In this document: positions 46,571 to 57,090 of the stretch, one piece after another
How the letters are laid out: every line of letters starts with the position of its first letter
Position numbering within the stretch: position 1 is the stretch's first letter
Origin: Cepaea nemoralis
Taxonomy: Eukaryota > Mollusca > Gastropoda > Stylommatophora > Helicidae
Assembly (NCBI GenBank): GCA_014155875.1
Contig: JACEFZ010005099.1
Span: forward strand, 113,501-177,500
Length of the DNA: 64,000 bases
Reading direction: 5' to 3'
Notes under the pieces: generated by a model
The model's input: only the letters and a program-made list of their open reading frames with translations
Told to the model about the DNA's origin: nothing
The model's database searches: none
Program-made: the position numbers and the translations under genes

Positions 46571-46699
46571 TCACGGTCCGCCGAAACTCTCTCGGTCTCT
46601 TGCCGTCTCTCCTGCCTCGTGTATCCTCATGCCACAAGATGTCTGCAGTCTCACTTTACAACCAAATGCGAAAGAAACCCAAGACTAACTATTTAGAGC

Positions 46700-46914
46700 C
46701 AGGGGTGGCCAACTTTTTCAGCAGGCGGGCCAAATTTCAGAAATAATATTTCCTGCCGGGCCACGCACCTAATTTTTTAAAATTTTTTGTTAATTAAAGT
46801 AAACAAGCAAGCGTGCTACAGCTTCGACCACATCGTCGTTTCCCACTCCGCGGGTCACAACATGACTCCCGGCGGGCCGCATGCGGCCCGCTAGCTTCGT
46901 GTTGGCCACCCCTA
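46700..46914. mobile_element. hAT-type MITE (215 bp)
   Basis: Terminal inverted repeats CAGGGGTGGCCAAC and GTTGGCCACCCCTA. ATTTAGAG (46691-46698) and ATTTAGAC (46915-46922) look like an 8-bp target duplication with one change. There is an internal palindrome CGGGCCGCATGCGGCCCG. The TIR form is typical of hAT elements of the Charlie type. No transposase is encoded. Confidence 0.87.
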
Positions 46915-46922
46915 ATTTAGAC

Positions 46923-47325
46923 CCAAGCCGACAGTCATGGCCCCTTAGGTGGCGTTGCTTACAGGTTTACAACCGCTGGCAGGGACTACGAAAACAAAGA
47001 AGACGTTATCATCATCTTTATGTGGTGTGCAGATGCCTCACACACTGTCCTTCTCATTCTATTAATCACTCTTTCTATAGCAGAAGACGGATTGTGTCGT
47101 TTCCTATTCGACACTTGCCACTGAAATATGTACATGTCTGTCTGTTGGTGTTTGTCATGCGTCTTCCTGCCCTCCTGTTTATTTATCTATCTGGTATCTG
47201 TCTGTCTGTAGATTTGTCTGCTGCCTGTCTGTCTGTCTGTTTAACTAGTGAGGGTGTTGAAGAAATGGCCAATACTTGAGATGTACAATAACGTCTTTTG
47301 CCTCCGTTGCGTTGCATGCACGCTT
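46923..47325. other. Unassigned; CTGT-rich towards 47270
   Basis: A frame overlaps this region but its right part is simple sequence (CTGTCTGTCTGT near 47200-47240). Confidence 0.35.
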
Positions 47326-47329
47326 GATT

Positions 47330-48015
47330 AGTGTTCTTTAATGTTGAATATTTATCGTTCATTGTACGTTGATGTTGCCTTTATATTGTTTAGTGTACGC
47401 AGATGCTGTCTTTATATTTTTAGTATACGCGGATGTTGTCTGTTTATAATGTTGTGAATGTTGATGTCTATTTATAATTTACTGTAGTCAAGGTTGTCTG
47501 TTTATAATTCAGTTTTTGTTGCTGTTGTCTATGTATATTTCAGTGTAGTTAAGGTTGTCTACTTGTAATGTTGTGTACGTTTATGTCTATTTATAATTTA
47601 GTGTAGTTAAGGTTGTCTATGTATACTTTAGTGTACGTTGATGTTGCCTATTTATAATTTAGTGTAGGCAAGGTCGTCTATGCCGGTCTCCCTGACCTAG
47701 GTGTTAAACGACTTTCTCCGTAATCCCGTTTATCCACGTAGGGTAACGCAGCGCGCGAGAACTGGAAGCGGTTCTCGCCGCGTTGATAACTTACGGGATA
47801 AGACAGCAGGCCGCCCAGAAAGCAATGGCAAACTACTGAGCGTAATGTTGCCAAGAAATCAACGACAGCGGTAAAATGCTGGTGTTGACAGCGATGTCCT
47901 GTAAAGGATATACGGAAAAAGGTCGTCTATGTATATTTTAGTGTCCTCTCATGTTGTCAGTTTGGGGTACGTTACTGTTGTGTATGTAACGTTTAGTGTA
48001 CACTGATGCTATCGT
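47330..48015. repeat. AT-rich minisatellite, units of about 37 bp, split by a SINE
   Basis: TTTAGTGTACGTTGATGTTG, TCTATTTATAATTTAGTGTA and AAGGTTGTCTATGTATA recur from 47335 to 47682 and again from 47919 to about 48015. Confidence 0.78.
47683..47918 (+). mobile_element. SINE family S2, variant subfamily, full copy (236 bp)
   Basis: AAGGTCGTCTATG occurs at 47670-47682 and 47919-47931, giving a 13-bp target duplication. The element begins CCGGTCTCCCTGACCTAGGT, has GAAGCGGTTCTCGCC in the middle and ends GCGATGTCCTGTAAAGGATA. It shows the true size of an S2 variant. Confidence 0.92.
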
Positions 48016-48109
48016 TGATTACATATGCACATGCACCAACTCTTAAGCTTACGTATCCTCATCTAGCGTCTGTCTGGTACCAGTTTATATATCTAGTATC
48101 TGTCTGCCA

Positions 48110-48335
48110 CAGGGCTCCGTGACGAAGGTTTTACGGACGCAATTCGAAATACCGTATACCAGGGTTCGAAACACAGCGGTGCTGTTTTTTGTTCGAAAAA
48201 GGTATAGATACTGGTCGTTCAGAAAGCAATGGCAAACTACTGAACGTAAAACTTGCCCAGGAATCACGAACAGCCAAATTGCTGGGGTTGACTGCTACGT
48301 CAAGTGAAGGACATGCACCTAAATTGAAAAAAAAA
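48110..48335 (+). mobile_element. SINE family S2, full copy (226 bp)
   Basis: ATCTGTCTGCCA occurs at 48098-48109 and 48336-48347. The head CAGGGCTCCGTGACGAAGG and CCAGGGTTCGAAACAC is tRNA-like. The body AGAAAGCAATGGCAAACTAC is conserved. It ends GGACATGCAC followed by an A-rich tail. Confidence 0.92.
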
Positions 48336-48347
48336 ATCTGTCTGCCA

Positions 48348-48720
48348 GTTTATCTGATGTCTGTCTGGTGTCTGTCTGCCTGGCTATCTGCCTATGGTAT
48401 ATCTGTGTAGTGACTCTCTATCTAGTGTCTATTTATTTCCCCGTGTGCCTGTTTGATGCCTGTCTATTTGTATGTCTGGTATGTGTCTGTCTATCTTATG
48501 TCTGCCATGTTTCTTCTTGCCTTCCCTTTTAATCTATCTTTCTTATGTCTGTCTGTCGGCAGGCTTGTCTGCTGCGTGTCTACCTGCCTGTCTGGCTTCT
48601 GTCTATTTATGTATGTCTGTGTATCTGTCTGCCTGACTTTCTTGTTTAACCGGTGTCTGTCTGCCTATCTATCTTATGCCTGCCTGTCTCCCTATTGGTA
48701 ATTCTGTCTATCTATCCGGA
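48348..48720. repeat. Imperfect (CTGT/CTAT)-rich sequence
   Basis: TCTGTCTGCCTG-type words are scattered through 48345-48720. Translations are Leu/Ser/Cys-rich and not credible genes. Confidence 0.7.
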
Positions 48721-49089
48721 TACATCGCCGCCGCTGCTATAATCCCCCGACAAGGAATCCAACCCTGTCTAATGTATGGTCTATGGATATTAACAGCAAC
48801 AAAGACACAACCGGACAATTATTATGCACGCTTAAATCGCCAGAACGGAGCAAGAACGTCTGGAAGTCTTCACGTGTCACGACTAGTGAATCTGGTGCGC
48901 TGCACCAACTTGAACTTATGTTACGATAACTTACAACGTAGTTCTTTCTCAACGGAGTTTGGGTTATGTTTGTTAGCGTGAGAAATACAGAAATACATTC
49001 ACATGGTATTGGTTTGGGTGGCCATGCTAGGAGTACAGGATAGAAGCAGAGATGAGAAGATACGTGAAGTCATATAAATATTGGAAGCT
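48721..49089. other. Unassigned sequence
   Basis: No recognised feature. Confidence 0.35.
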
Positions 49090-49098
49090 ATAGGGGCA

Positions 49099-49341
49099 TT
49101 ACCGGATTCCGTGGCGAAGGCCTTACGGACACGGTTCAAAATCCCGTTTACCTGCGTTTGAAACATAGCTGCGCACAATTTGGTAGCAGACTGCGTTGCG
49201 TTGGTTTTGCGTTGGTATCGGTGCCGGTCGTTCAGAAAGCAATGGCAAACTATTGAACGTAAACTTGCCAAGAGATCACAGCGGCAGAAATGCTGGTGCT
49301 GACTGTGACGTCCTGTAAAAAAAGGATATAACGAAAAAATA
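49099..49341 (+). mobile_element. SINE family S2, full copy (243 bp)
   Basis: ATAGGGGCA occurs at 49090-49098 and 49342-49350. The head GGATTCCGTGGCGAAGGCCT, CCTGCGTTTGAAACATAG, the body AGAAAGCAATGGCAAACTAT and the end GACGTCCTGT...AGGATATAACG are all present. Confidence 0.92.
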
Positions 49342-49439
49342 ATAGGGGCACTAACATGGGAACCGGACACCTAAAATGACTAGAGAGCTGAAGGAACGCG
49401 TTTATTTTGAAGCGTGACCAACTAAGAAAATTTCCACAA

Positions 49440-49668
49440 AACACGCCTTATGGCGTATCCAGCATGTGGTGTTAGCCAATATTTTCATTGACTAATCAGT
49501 GCTCGAGGTGGGGTGCATATCACACGGTTCACGTTCACTTCCCCTAGACATTTCCTGGTTCCCATTTTAGGCTGGCTCTAAAAGTCTGATTCGATGCGGA
49601 TTCAAACCCATAATCACCGCGCCGACAGGCAGGTACATAACCACTACACTACCGCCGATTCATTGAAA
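49440..49668 (-). mobile_element. tRNA-derived SINE-like element (family S5), minus strand
   Basis: On the minus strand, 49598-49662 reads GGCGGTAGTGTAGTGGTTAT (A-box region) and later GGGTTTGAATCC (B-box), as in Asp/Glu/Gly-type tRNAs. The anticodon stem does not pair properly. The sequence beyond it is the likely SINE body, whose limits are uncertain. A functional tRNA is unlikely. Confidence 0.6.
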
Positions 49669-49769
49669 CCAAGTATATACCCCCAGAGGATGTCCTCATT
49701 AGTCATGTCTGTCACCTCAATTTCCAACTATGGATTAAGGATATACATCTTACCCAGCACTACAGACCT

Positions 49770-50092
49770 CGGACGTGTGTATTAACCCAGCTAATGTAAC
49801 ACAACAAACACATGCCAGAGCCATGCTGGATCTACAGAGGAAGTCTCCATGCCCATGTGCTTTCACCGATTGCCTCATGCGCCGAAGGTCGTGGGTTCCA
49901 ATCCGGCCTTCGTCGTTCGGTTCAGGAGTGCAATTTTCTCGGACACTCTCTGGAGTCATCGTTGGAGCTACGACGCTCCTGCTTTGTGCGATGCTCTCGA
50001 CAGGCCGCCCTGGGGAAAGAGACCGAGCCACTGGGGATACAACCCGATGCAATGAAGTCGGTCCTTTCACCTTTTAAACCAATTTAGTATAT
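49770..50092 (+). mobile_element. tRNA-derived SINE family S4, fuller copy
   Basis: A tRNA-like section has CGAAGGTCGTGGGTTCCAAT then CC, with GTGGGTTCCAATCC as the B-box. It is followed by TCGTTGGAGCTACGACGCTC, GCTTTGTGCGATGCTCTCGA and ACTGGGGATACAACCCGATG. The latter part matches the inverted fragment at 29584-29712. Several overlapping frames here are artefacts. Confidence 0.72.
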
Positions 50093-50189
50093 AAAAGAAA
50101 AGACACGACTGCGTGCTTTCTTCGTTATCTGCACGTTTGTGTAAAGTTCATATGACAATAACTATGTCTGTAAGTCTGTTTTTGATTTC

Positions 50190-52340
50190 CGTAACAAACG
50201 CGTAACACTCTGAGTGAGCTAAAGCAAGCTAGGAAGGATGTGCAAATGGCTGCCAGGCAGTGTGCAAATGATTATTGGATCAAGTTATGTGAGTCCCTTC
50301 AAATCGCAAGTGATACGGGAAACATCAGAAGCATGTATGAAGGAATAAAGAAAGCCTATGGTCCAATGATCAAAAGAAGTGCACCTTGAAAACCTTGAAT
50401 GGAGAAATAATAACTGATAAGAAACAGCAGATGGACAGATGGGTGGAGCACTACTTGGAGCTTTACTCAAGTGAGACCAAACTAGCGGATGATGCCCTCA
50501 ACGCCATAGAGGCTCTACCAACTCTTGACCACCTGGACACACTTCCCACCATAACGGAAGTTAAGTCTGCTATAATGAACTTGCATCTGGTAAGGCTCCA
50601 GGTAAGGATGGGATTCCAATAGAGGTTATCAGGAGTGGGCAAGACACACTCACTCTACAGATCCACCAGCTAATAGAGCTATACTGCCGAGAAGGATAAG
50701 TCTCACAGGATTTCAAAGATTCAAGCATCATAACAATGTACAAGAACAAGGGCGATTGGAGCGACTGCAACAACTATAGGAGTATCTAACTTCTTGTATT
50801 GTTGGAAAAGTATTTGCCAGAATTGTTCTGCGCAGACTTCAAGTCCTAGGAGATCAAGTCTACCTCGAATCACAGTGTTGCTTTCGACAGAATCGGTCTA
50901 CCATTGATATGCTATTCTCATTGCGACAAATGCAAGAAAAATGCAGTGAACAGAATCAACCACTGTTTATTGCCTTCATCGACCTCACAAAGGCATTTGA
51001 TTTGGTCAGTCGTGAGGGTCTGTTCAAGGCACTAAAGAAGATCGGCTGCCCATCAACTCTTCTGTCCATTGTGGAATCGTTCCACACAGGCATGAAGGGT
51101 ATAATCAAGTTTGATGGTGCAACTTCTGAAGAGTTTGAAATCAAGAGTGGAGTTAAGCAAGGTTGTGTGCTAGCTCCCACCCTCTTTGAGATATACTTTT
51201 CACTTCTACTGAAATATGCCTTTCGTGATCAGGATGGTGGTATATATATTTACTCACGCTCAGATGGCGGCCTCTACAATGATCAGCGATAGAAGGCCAA
51301 GACCAAAATTAGGAGGGTACTGATCAGAGAGTTGCTTTTTGCAGATGATGCTGCAGTTACGACCCACTCTGAGGAAGAATTACAATGTCTACTATCTGCA
51401 TTCTCCAATGCTTGTTCTGAATTTGGTTTAACAATTAGCAAAAAGAAGACACAGATTATGTCACAAGGTGCACATGGGGTACCATCAATCTTTATTGACG
51501 ACGCCGAACTAGAGATGGTAGACCATTTTACATATCTAGGATCAGTGGTAAATAGCAAATTATCCCTAGATCAGGAAATCAACATCCGGATTGGTAAGGC
51601 AGCAACAACAATGAACAGGTTAAGAAAAAGAGTCTGGGAGAACAGGAAGCTTACTGCCAAAACAAAAGTCCTTGTCTATCAAGCCTGTGTCCTTAGTACT
51701 CTTCTTTATGGCAGTGAAACCTGGACAACTTACTCACACCAAGAGAAACGTTTAAACAGCTTTCATATGCGGTGTCTGCGAAGAATTCTTGGTATTAAGT
51801 GGCAAGACAAAATCACAAATACTGAAGTATTGGAAAGATCAGGTTGTGTGACGGTTTATTCCATGCTCAGTCTTCGTAGACTTAGATGGATAGGACATCT
51901 TAGGAGGATGGATGATGGTAGAATACCAAAGGACATCGTTTTTGGTGAATTACAGATGGATAAGAGATCTTAGGGTCGGCCTCTACTACGATACAAAGAT
52001 GTGTGTAAGCGGGACATGATTGATACAGGCATTTATAATGCACATTGGGAGCACGTCGCCGCTGAACGTGTTGCATGGAGAGCAAACATCAGAAATGGAA
52101 TAAAGACAAAGGAGAAAATTATTGCAGATAAGTCACACACCGAGCGTGTGAGACGTAAGATGGTGCATGATGGTGGAAATGACAACGTGTTCACATGCAC
52201 CCACTGTGAACGGACATTTACAGCGCGAATTGGCCTTATCAGTCACATTCGCTACCGCCATAGGTAAAAGTTATCATGCCTTTTTGAAGCACAAACTATC
52301 GTCTGTCAAGACGGCAAGGTGCCAATGATTTCCATGAAAC
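50190..52340 (+). mobile_element. RTE-like LINE with C-terminal C2H2 finger, decayed
   Basis: The 5' part (50200-50900) is frameshifted but shows LSELKQARKDVQMAARQ, KKQQMDRWVEHYLELYSSET and FKDSSIITMYKNKGDW. From 50909 to 52267 one frame is broken only by TAG at 51290 and 51971. Motifs are FIDLTKAFDLVSREGLF, GVKQGCVLAPTLF, LLFADDAAV, LTISKKKTQIM, FTYLGSVVNSKLSLDQEINI, LLYGSETWTTYSHQE and LRRLRWIGHLRRMDDGRIPK. The finger is CTHCERTFTARIGLISHIRY with the second His in RYRH. It resembles the LINE at 60.1-64 kb in order and motifs but is a different lineage. The endonuclease is missing, so it is 5'-truncated. Confidence 0.9.
50909..52267 (+). pseudogene. Reverse transcriptase pseudogene of the LINE (two TAG stops)
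   Basis: This is the readable frame within the LINE above. The polymerase Asp residues of FIDLTKAFD and FADD are intact, and the two stops are single-codon lesions. The C-terminal C2H2 finger (52187-52262) is complete. Confidence 0.85.
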
Positions 52341-52605
52341 AATATAGGTTAAGGATCACTGATTTGCGAGAATTTTATTTTATTTCAAGAATATAGATAG
52401 TTTACACGATTCTCAAAGAAACCATATTGGAATGTTTACCAGGAGAGCAATAAACAAAAGTTTAGTAAAAGCTCCGGCCATTAATACTGACCTCCCTTCA
52501 TGAACCTTACGAAAAATCGGCCACAAATAATAGCTTCTCGTCTCTTAAGAGTTAATATAATTAATATGTACTTCTATCTACCCCTCCTGCCTTCCTCCAG
52601 CTACT
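52341..52605. other. Unassigned sequence
   Basis: It follows the LINE 3' UTR and contains no recognised family. Confidence 0.35.
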
Positions 52606-52609
52606 ACTA

Positions 52610-53045
52610 TTTATTCGTCGTCATCTTCTTCTTCTTGTTTTTCGACTTCGACTTTGTCTTCTTTGTCTCCTCCTCATCCTCCTTATCTTCCTCCACCTTC
52701 TCCTGCTCCTCCCCATCATCGCCTTCTTCTTCTTCTTACTTCTTCTCTTATTATCTCGTCTTCTTCTTCTTCTTCTTCTTCTTTCTTCTTCTTCGTCTTC
52801 TTCTTCTGCTTCTCCTTCTTCTGCTTCCTCCTTCGTCTTCTTCTTCTTCTTCTTCTTCTTCTTCTTCTTCTTCTTCTTCTTCTTCTTCTTCTTCTTCTTG
52901 TATAATCGTCTTCCTCGCCTCCTCCTACTAGTTCATTAGCAGCATCATCCTCACAATCTTCTTCTTCTACTCCTTCCGTTGCTTCTTCTTCGTCTGCTCC
53001 TCCTCTCCCACCTACTCCTCCTCTTTCTTCACTTCTTTCTTCTGC
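52610..53045. repeat. (CTT)n-rich polypyrimidine tract
   Basis: CTT/TCC-rich DNA over about 430 bp, with a pure (CTT)n core at about 52832-52899. Translations are artefacts. Confidence 0.9.
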
Positions 53046-53186
53046 TCTATAATTACACACTGCCTCACGTGTTAGTTTTAGACTTTCAGTCTCCCTGAAC
53101 TTTCCAGAAATTGCTGATGCCGCCAAAAAGTAATCCAAACTCGTCTGCATAATTTGCATTTCCGAGTCCAGATATATTTTTACTAT

Positions 53187-53247
53187 CATTTGAAGAGACC
53201 TTCCAGTGAGGAGACCTTCCTGTAAGGAGACCTTCCAGTGAGGAGAG
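53187..53247. repeat. 18-bp tandem repeat, about 3.5 units
   Basis: Units of GAGACCTTCCAGTGAGGA with one variant (TGTAAGGA). Confidence 0.85.
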
Positions 53248-53249
53248 CT

Positions 53250-54215
53250 TTATCTGTGCTATTATTTAAGAACCAGGCTGAACTATCACGTATAATTCTT
53301 TCTTCAAGCAATTGAGTACACGAACTAACCACTGTTCGACAAACTTAACGAGGCGCAAGAAGCAGATTTGGTGCATACTAATGTACGATTGCTTATAGTT
53401 AACCAGGAAATGTAAAAGAGGATTTAAAAGTGGTCAGGAAGTATGCAAATTTCAACATCATGTCCCAAAAATCTGGGCACTTCCATACGTCTGGCAGGGG
53501 CAAAATTGGTCTGTCCATATTTCGGATCTTCTGGAATTTTAGTAAAGTCAGGTCACCTCTTCTTGGTTGTCGGCTACAAGCTTGGAGGAATCAAGATTTC
53601 GGTACAATGTTTTTGTTGATAATTGCAGGATAACCGGACAATTACGTTTAACCAAACAGCAGAGACGCAATATATACTCTTTGGACAAGTTCAGCCTGTC
53701 TTGAGTAAGCCTGGAGCCTAGACACATTTTGTCCAAGTACAGATCCCAGTCGAGCCACTTTTGTCATTCGGGCACCAAATAATTTTCTAAGAAAGTAAGG
53801 CGTGTTTAAATGCTTATAGCACCACCGATCGTTGCAACACTAGACTAATGCGCAAAACTGTTTCCTAACAATTTGTCTGTACTAAGAACTGCGACTCTTC
53901 ATTGCAAAAGCAGTGGCAAAAATAAGAAAGAAGAAGAAATAATGAAAAAAATGCAAATTGAAAATCTAGAAATAAACCCGTAAACGAAATGTATGAATTG
54001 CAATGTAAAAAGATAAAAAAGCGAGGACTGCAGCTCAATTACTTTTATAAGTGATAAATTTTGACATTTGTTATTAAGGTATATTTTTGGGTTCTGTTTA
54101 TCTAAGTGAATTTCGGGCATTGAATATCAACTATTGTTCTTTGTCTTTTCGTCATGCAATGTATATTATCTAGTCTTAGTGTGCGTTTGACTGCTTGCCT
54201 GCCTGTCTGTTTATC
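53250..54215. other. About 1 kb unassigned
   Basis: No repeat family or coding domain recognised. Frames at 53430-53633 and 53899-54120 lack motifs. Confidence 0.35.
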
Positions 54216-54216
54216 A

Positions 54217-54595
54217 CGGGTGGCAAGCATCACCTGGATCTTTTCTCCGGGGCATGCCGGTGTGCTGGGGAATGAACAGGCGGACACATTGGCTAGCTCG
54301 CAAAACTTGGTGGAGTATTGATGCATGACAAGGCAGACGTGGTTGCGGCCTTGTGGGAGCACGTGTACACCTCGGAGGAGCAAATGGATCACCATAGTCT
54401 GGCAAGAATGAGGCAGCGAGGAGTGACGAGGGGATCTGGCTGACGCTCGACTCTCAGAGGAAAGGCGAGACGGACGTATTATCAGATTGCTACTGGAACT
54501 ATTGGTGTTGGAACTCTTCGCTGGCTGTTGAAGATGGGGTCGGAGCGCTTATGGGAATGCCCCGAATGCTGTGATGTTATGTCTGTCTGTTTATC
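54217..54595 (+). mobile_element. LINE RNase H and C-terminal fragment (family G)
   Basis: The plus strand reads SPGHAGVLGNEQADTLASS (54244-54300), the end of an RNase H domain with its last catalytic Asp. Frame breaks follow, then TYYQIATGTIGVGTLRWLLK and MGSERLWECPECCDV (54476-54579), a LINE terminal zinc-binding motif. The terminal part also occurs at 6540-6650. It is a truncated pseudogene fragment. Confidence 0.75.
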
Positions 54596-54599
54596 TTTC

Positions 54600-54810
54600 T
54601 GTAGGGCTGTCCAAGAGCGCGTTTCTCTGTGTGCATGTCTAGCTGTCAATCTGTCTGCTATCAGTCTGTGTGTATGTCTATCGGTCAATCTTTTATCTAT
54701 TTATCAGCCTATTTGTTCGTGTCTGTCCTGTCAGTCTGTGTGTTTGTCTACCTGCCAGCTTGTTTGCCAGCTCATTGGTCCATCTGCCTGACAGTCTATC
54801 TTTACGGCAC
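54600..54810. repeat. Imperfect CTGT-rich sequence
   Basis: CTGTCTGT-like words follow the LINE end and may have grown from its tail. Confidence 0.6.
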
Positions 54811-55465
54811 AATCTTTCCCCCAAACTACAACCTCATCTTCGAAACCCGCAGAAAACATCACACGATACCACCTTTGAGCAGCAAACCCAAACATAATAA
54901 CAAAGTAGAAAGCGTAATTGCACGGAACAACTCTCTACAGACCGGCAGGAATAAATAGCAAACACGCTGTCTGTAAAACGCAGTAAAATAGTTGAAGCGG
55001 ACTTGAATAAAACATCCACAGGAAGAAGCGTCTTTGAAGATTGGCAGACAGCGGTAATAACACCATAAGGCAAGCTGTGGAGTAATAAAAGACATTGTGG
55101 AGAATGTGGAGGTATGTTCTTGAATCTTACTTGATTGCCAGGATGCCGGGTATTCTGAGGGTGAAACTGATTTAAATTGTTGGGTCAAGGAGGCGCGGCC
55201 CGTATCTGATTCTCGTTATCTCTTTCAAATTTCTGGTACGTGGCAAACAATAACCATGCTGACTGCAGTAGAGGATCATTATCTTCTTGTGCCATGCCGT
55301 TAAGCGTGCGCAGTCTATGTTTGACATAGCATAGGATCACAAGACCTGGCTCATGACTGTTTTATTGTTTCGATTATACTATATGATCAAGGTATGCAAG
55401 TATCTATCTTTTTACCTTTACCTTCCTCTTTTCTCATCAGTTTTGCGTCTGTTTCTCCTCATAAT
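54811..55465. other. Unassigned sequence
   Basis: No recognised feature. Confidence 0.35.
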
Positions 55466-55469
55466 GTGC

Positions 55470-55860
55470 TCACAAAAACATGATTGTCTACGCCTAATTG
55501 CTCTAATCAGTTTACGCTTTTTTTTTTTTAAGGACTATATCACTTGTTATTCAACCAATGGTATTCTTTGCTGTTTCTCAGAAACCACATTTCCACTGTC
55601 ATTAGATGTTCCTCGGCTTCTCTGTTTATTGTCCATGTTTCACAACAATATAAAAGTATATGCTTTATATAAGAATTTAACACTCTTTATTTTCACTACC
55701 ATTGACAGCCTATTTTCTTGGGTGAGTATGTCTTCCATCTCTCAAAAGGCTACCTTTGACATGGTGATTCTTGTTCTAATCCCTACATCAACCTACATCA
55801 CATGTTATGACTGTTCCAAGATAGTTGTGCCGATTCACATGGAGGTAGAGCATGTAATAG
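55470..55860 (-). mobile_element. BovB-like RTE LINE fragment, minus strand, degraded
   Basis: The reverse complement of TTGTCTACGCCTAATTGCTC, TAATCAGTTTACG matches 33625-33655 of the reference copy. A T-rich insertion interrupts it, then blocks for the FLRK, GCEAW and YLGTVI regions follow in order (CTCAGAAACCACATTTCCAC; ATGACTGTTCCAAGATAGTT). The 3' end is missing. Confidence 0.72.
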
Positions 55861-55954
55861 TATAAAAACGAGACAAAGGAAAGCCATGTTAAGACACAGC
55901 GGAGGAGACACAACAAGTATCAAAATCGTGTGCTGTACCTTGCAAAGACAAGGG

Positions 55955-55956
<2 letters not shown>

Positions 55957-56031
<75 letters not shown>
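55957..56031. repeat. (TA)n microsatellite
   Basis: TA units with one break near 55994. Confidence 0.93.
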
Positions 56032-56033
<2 letters not shown>

Positions 56034-56039
56034 TGAGTG

Positions 56040-56420
56040 GCACCTTGCAGTCTTGACAGACTAAAGTATGTGAGTTGGAATGTGGCCAATATTCCATCAC
56101 AATGCCTGGGCAGAGCTTCAGAGAAACATGTGGTGCCCAAACGACATGATCCCTCTCTCGGCCTAATCTTGTGTTTTCCAGAGGAATGGGTAACCAATAC
56201 GTCTGGCACAAGGTAGGCTGCAGACGCTGGCGGCACAGCGTCAAAACCTCCGAGACCTCGCCACCACGAGCAGGTGGCGAGTGATGGCCAGACCCTGGCA
56301 CCCACGGAACCCGGCTTAGAGGCGTTCAGCCAGGTCCCACAGGTGAGGGCCTCGTTCGAGCCGGGACCATAAGGGCGCGCACAACTGTCAATCACCAATC
56401 ACAAGTGTCCGGGCCTGTGT
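56040..56420 (-). repeat. Unassigned GC-rich repeat with a 28S-like 19-mer (minus strand)
   Basis: GGCTGAACGCCTCTAAGCC lies on the minus strand at 56313-56331 in the context CTGTGGGACCTGGCTGAACG. It recalls the tandem pair at 10309-10493. The right end of this segment, CTTGACAGACTAAAG (56051-56065), is at a LINE-like position but is not assigned. Confidence 0.5.
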
Positions 56421-56446
56421 AAAGCGTGCACTATCGTCAGACTCTC

Positions 56447-56625
56447 CACCTGACTTTAGCGGACCCCGCGACCAGCGGGAATAGGCCCGCCAGAGCTACC
56501 GCAGGAAATATTGCTTGTCTATTGCGAACACATCTCCCATCCTTCCACTGTGCGGATCTCGCGACCAGCGAGAATAGGTCCGCCAGAGATTATGCTCGTC
56601 TGCTGCGAACAAATCTCTACCGAGA
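56447..56625. repeat. Tandem duplication, unit about 97 bp
   Basis: GCGACCAGCGGGAATAGGCC, CGCCAGAG, CTATTGCGAACACATCTC is repeated as GCGACCAGCGAGAATAGGTC, CGCCAGAG, CTGCTGCGAACAAATCTC. Confidence 0.8.
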
Positions 56626-56714
56626 CTTAATAAGTAAAGAAACGATAAAAGTAGTGGTATTTCAATTGCGCTTGCGCTCTCACCTATGCTACACCCTATA
56701 TATATAGGTTTTGG

Positions 56715-56910
56715 GGCGCTCGCTCGCTCGCTTTGAACGCAAACGTAGATTGAATTTTGCACGTGGATTTGCTTTACCTATTAACAGTGTCCCTTGCCAT
56801 CAGGAGAATTCACTCCGACTCCAGAGGTACTTGTAATTAACATCCCCAAGTCAAGGACGATAGGTCAACATTTTAGTCCAACTGTACCGTGTAGGCGTTG
56901 AACCCCTTAT
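56715..56910 (-). mobile_element. SINE family S1, minus strand, head-truncated
   Basis: S1 body in reverse: TGCACGTGGATTTGCTTTAC, AGGTACTTGTAATTAACATC, CCCAAGTCAAGGACGA and AACATTTTAGTCCAACTG, ending at the B-box complement GCGTTGAACCCC. Confidence 0.82.
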
Positions 56911-57090
56911 TTCGACCTAGTTCTCATGTGTTCGAATACCTACCCAGGTTGATTTTTTAAATTGACCTGGGCATGAGGTCAACCCAGTCTAAAACGGGTA
57001 CCATGAAATGTCATGGGAAGGGAAGGCAGCCGGCGTGGAACTGACGATAGCACAACAGAGTGTCGCCGGTCTATAAGATATAGTTCATTA
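56911..57090 (+). mobile_element. SINE-like family S3, fuller copy
   Basis: It has a B-box-like GTGTTCGAATACC and a palindromic CCCAGGTTGATTTTTTAAAT, TGACCTGGGC. The GAGGTCAACCCAGTCTAAAA and GCCGGTCTATAAGATAT end follows, with an ATTCATTCATTC tail. It shares its end with 26717-26830. Confidence 0.65.

Noticed and set aside
49598..49662. Functional tRNA gene
   Set aside because: A- and B-box-like sequences are present, but the anticodon stem does not pair and the acceptor ends do not match. A SINE head is a better reading.
52500..53189. Glu/Arg-rich or Ser/Pro-rich proteins
   Set aside because: Translations of the (CTT)n-rich tract.
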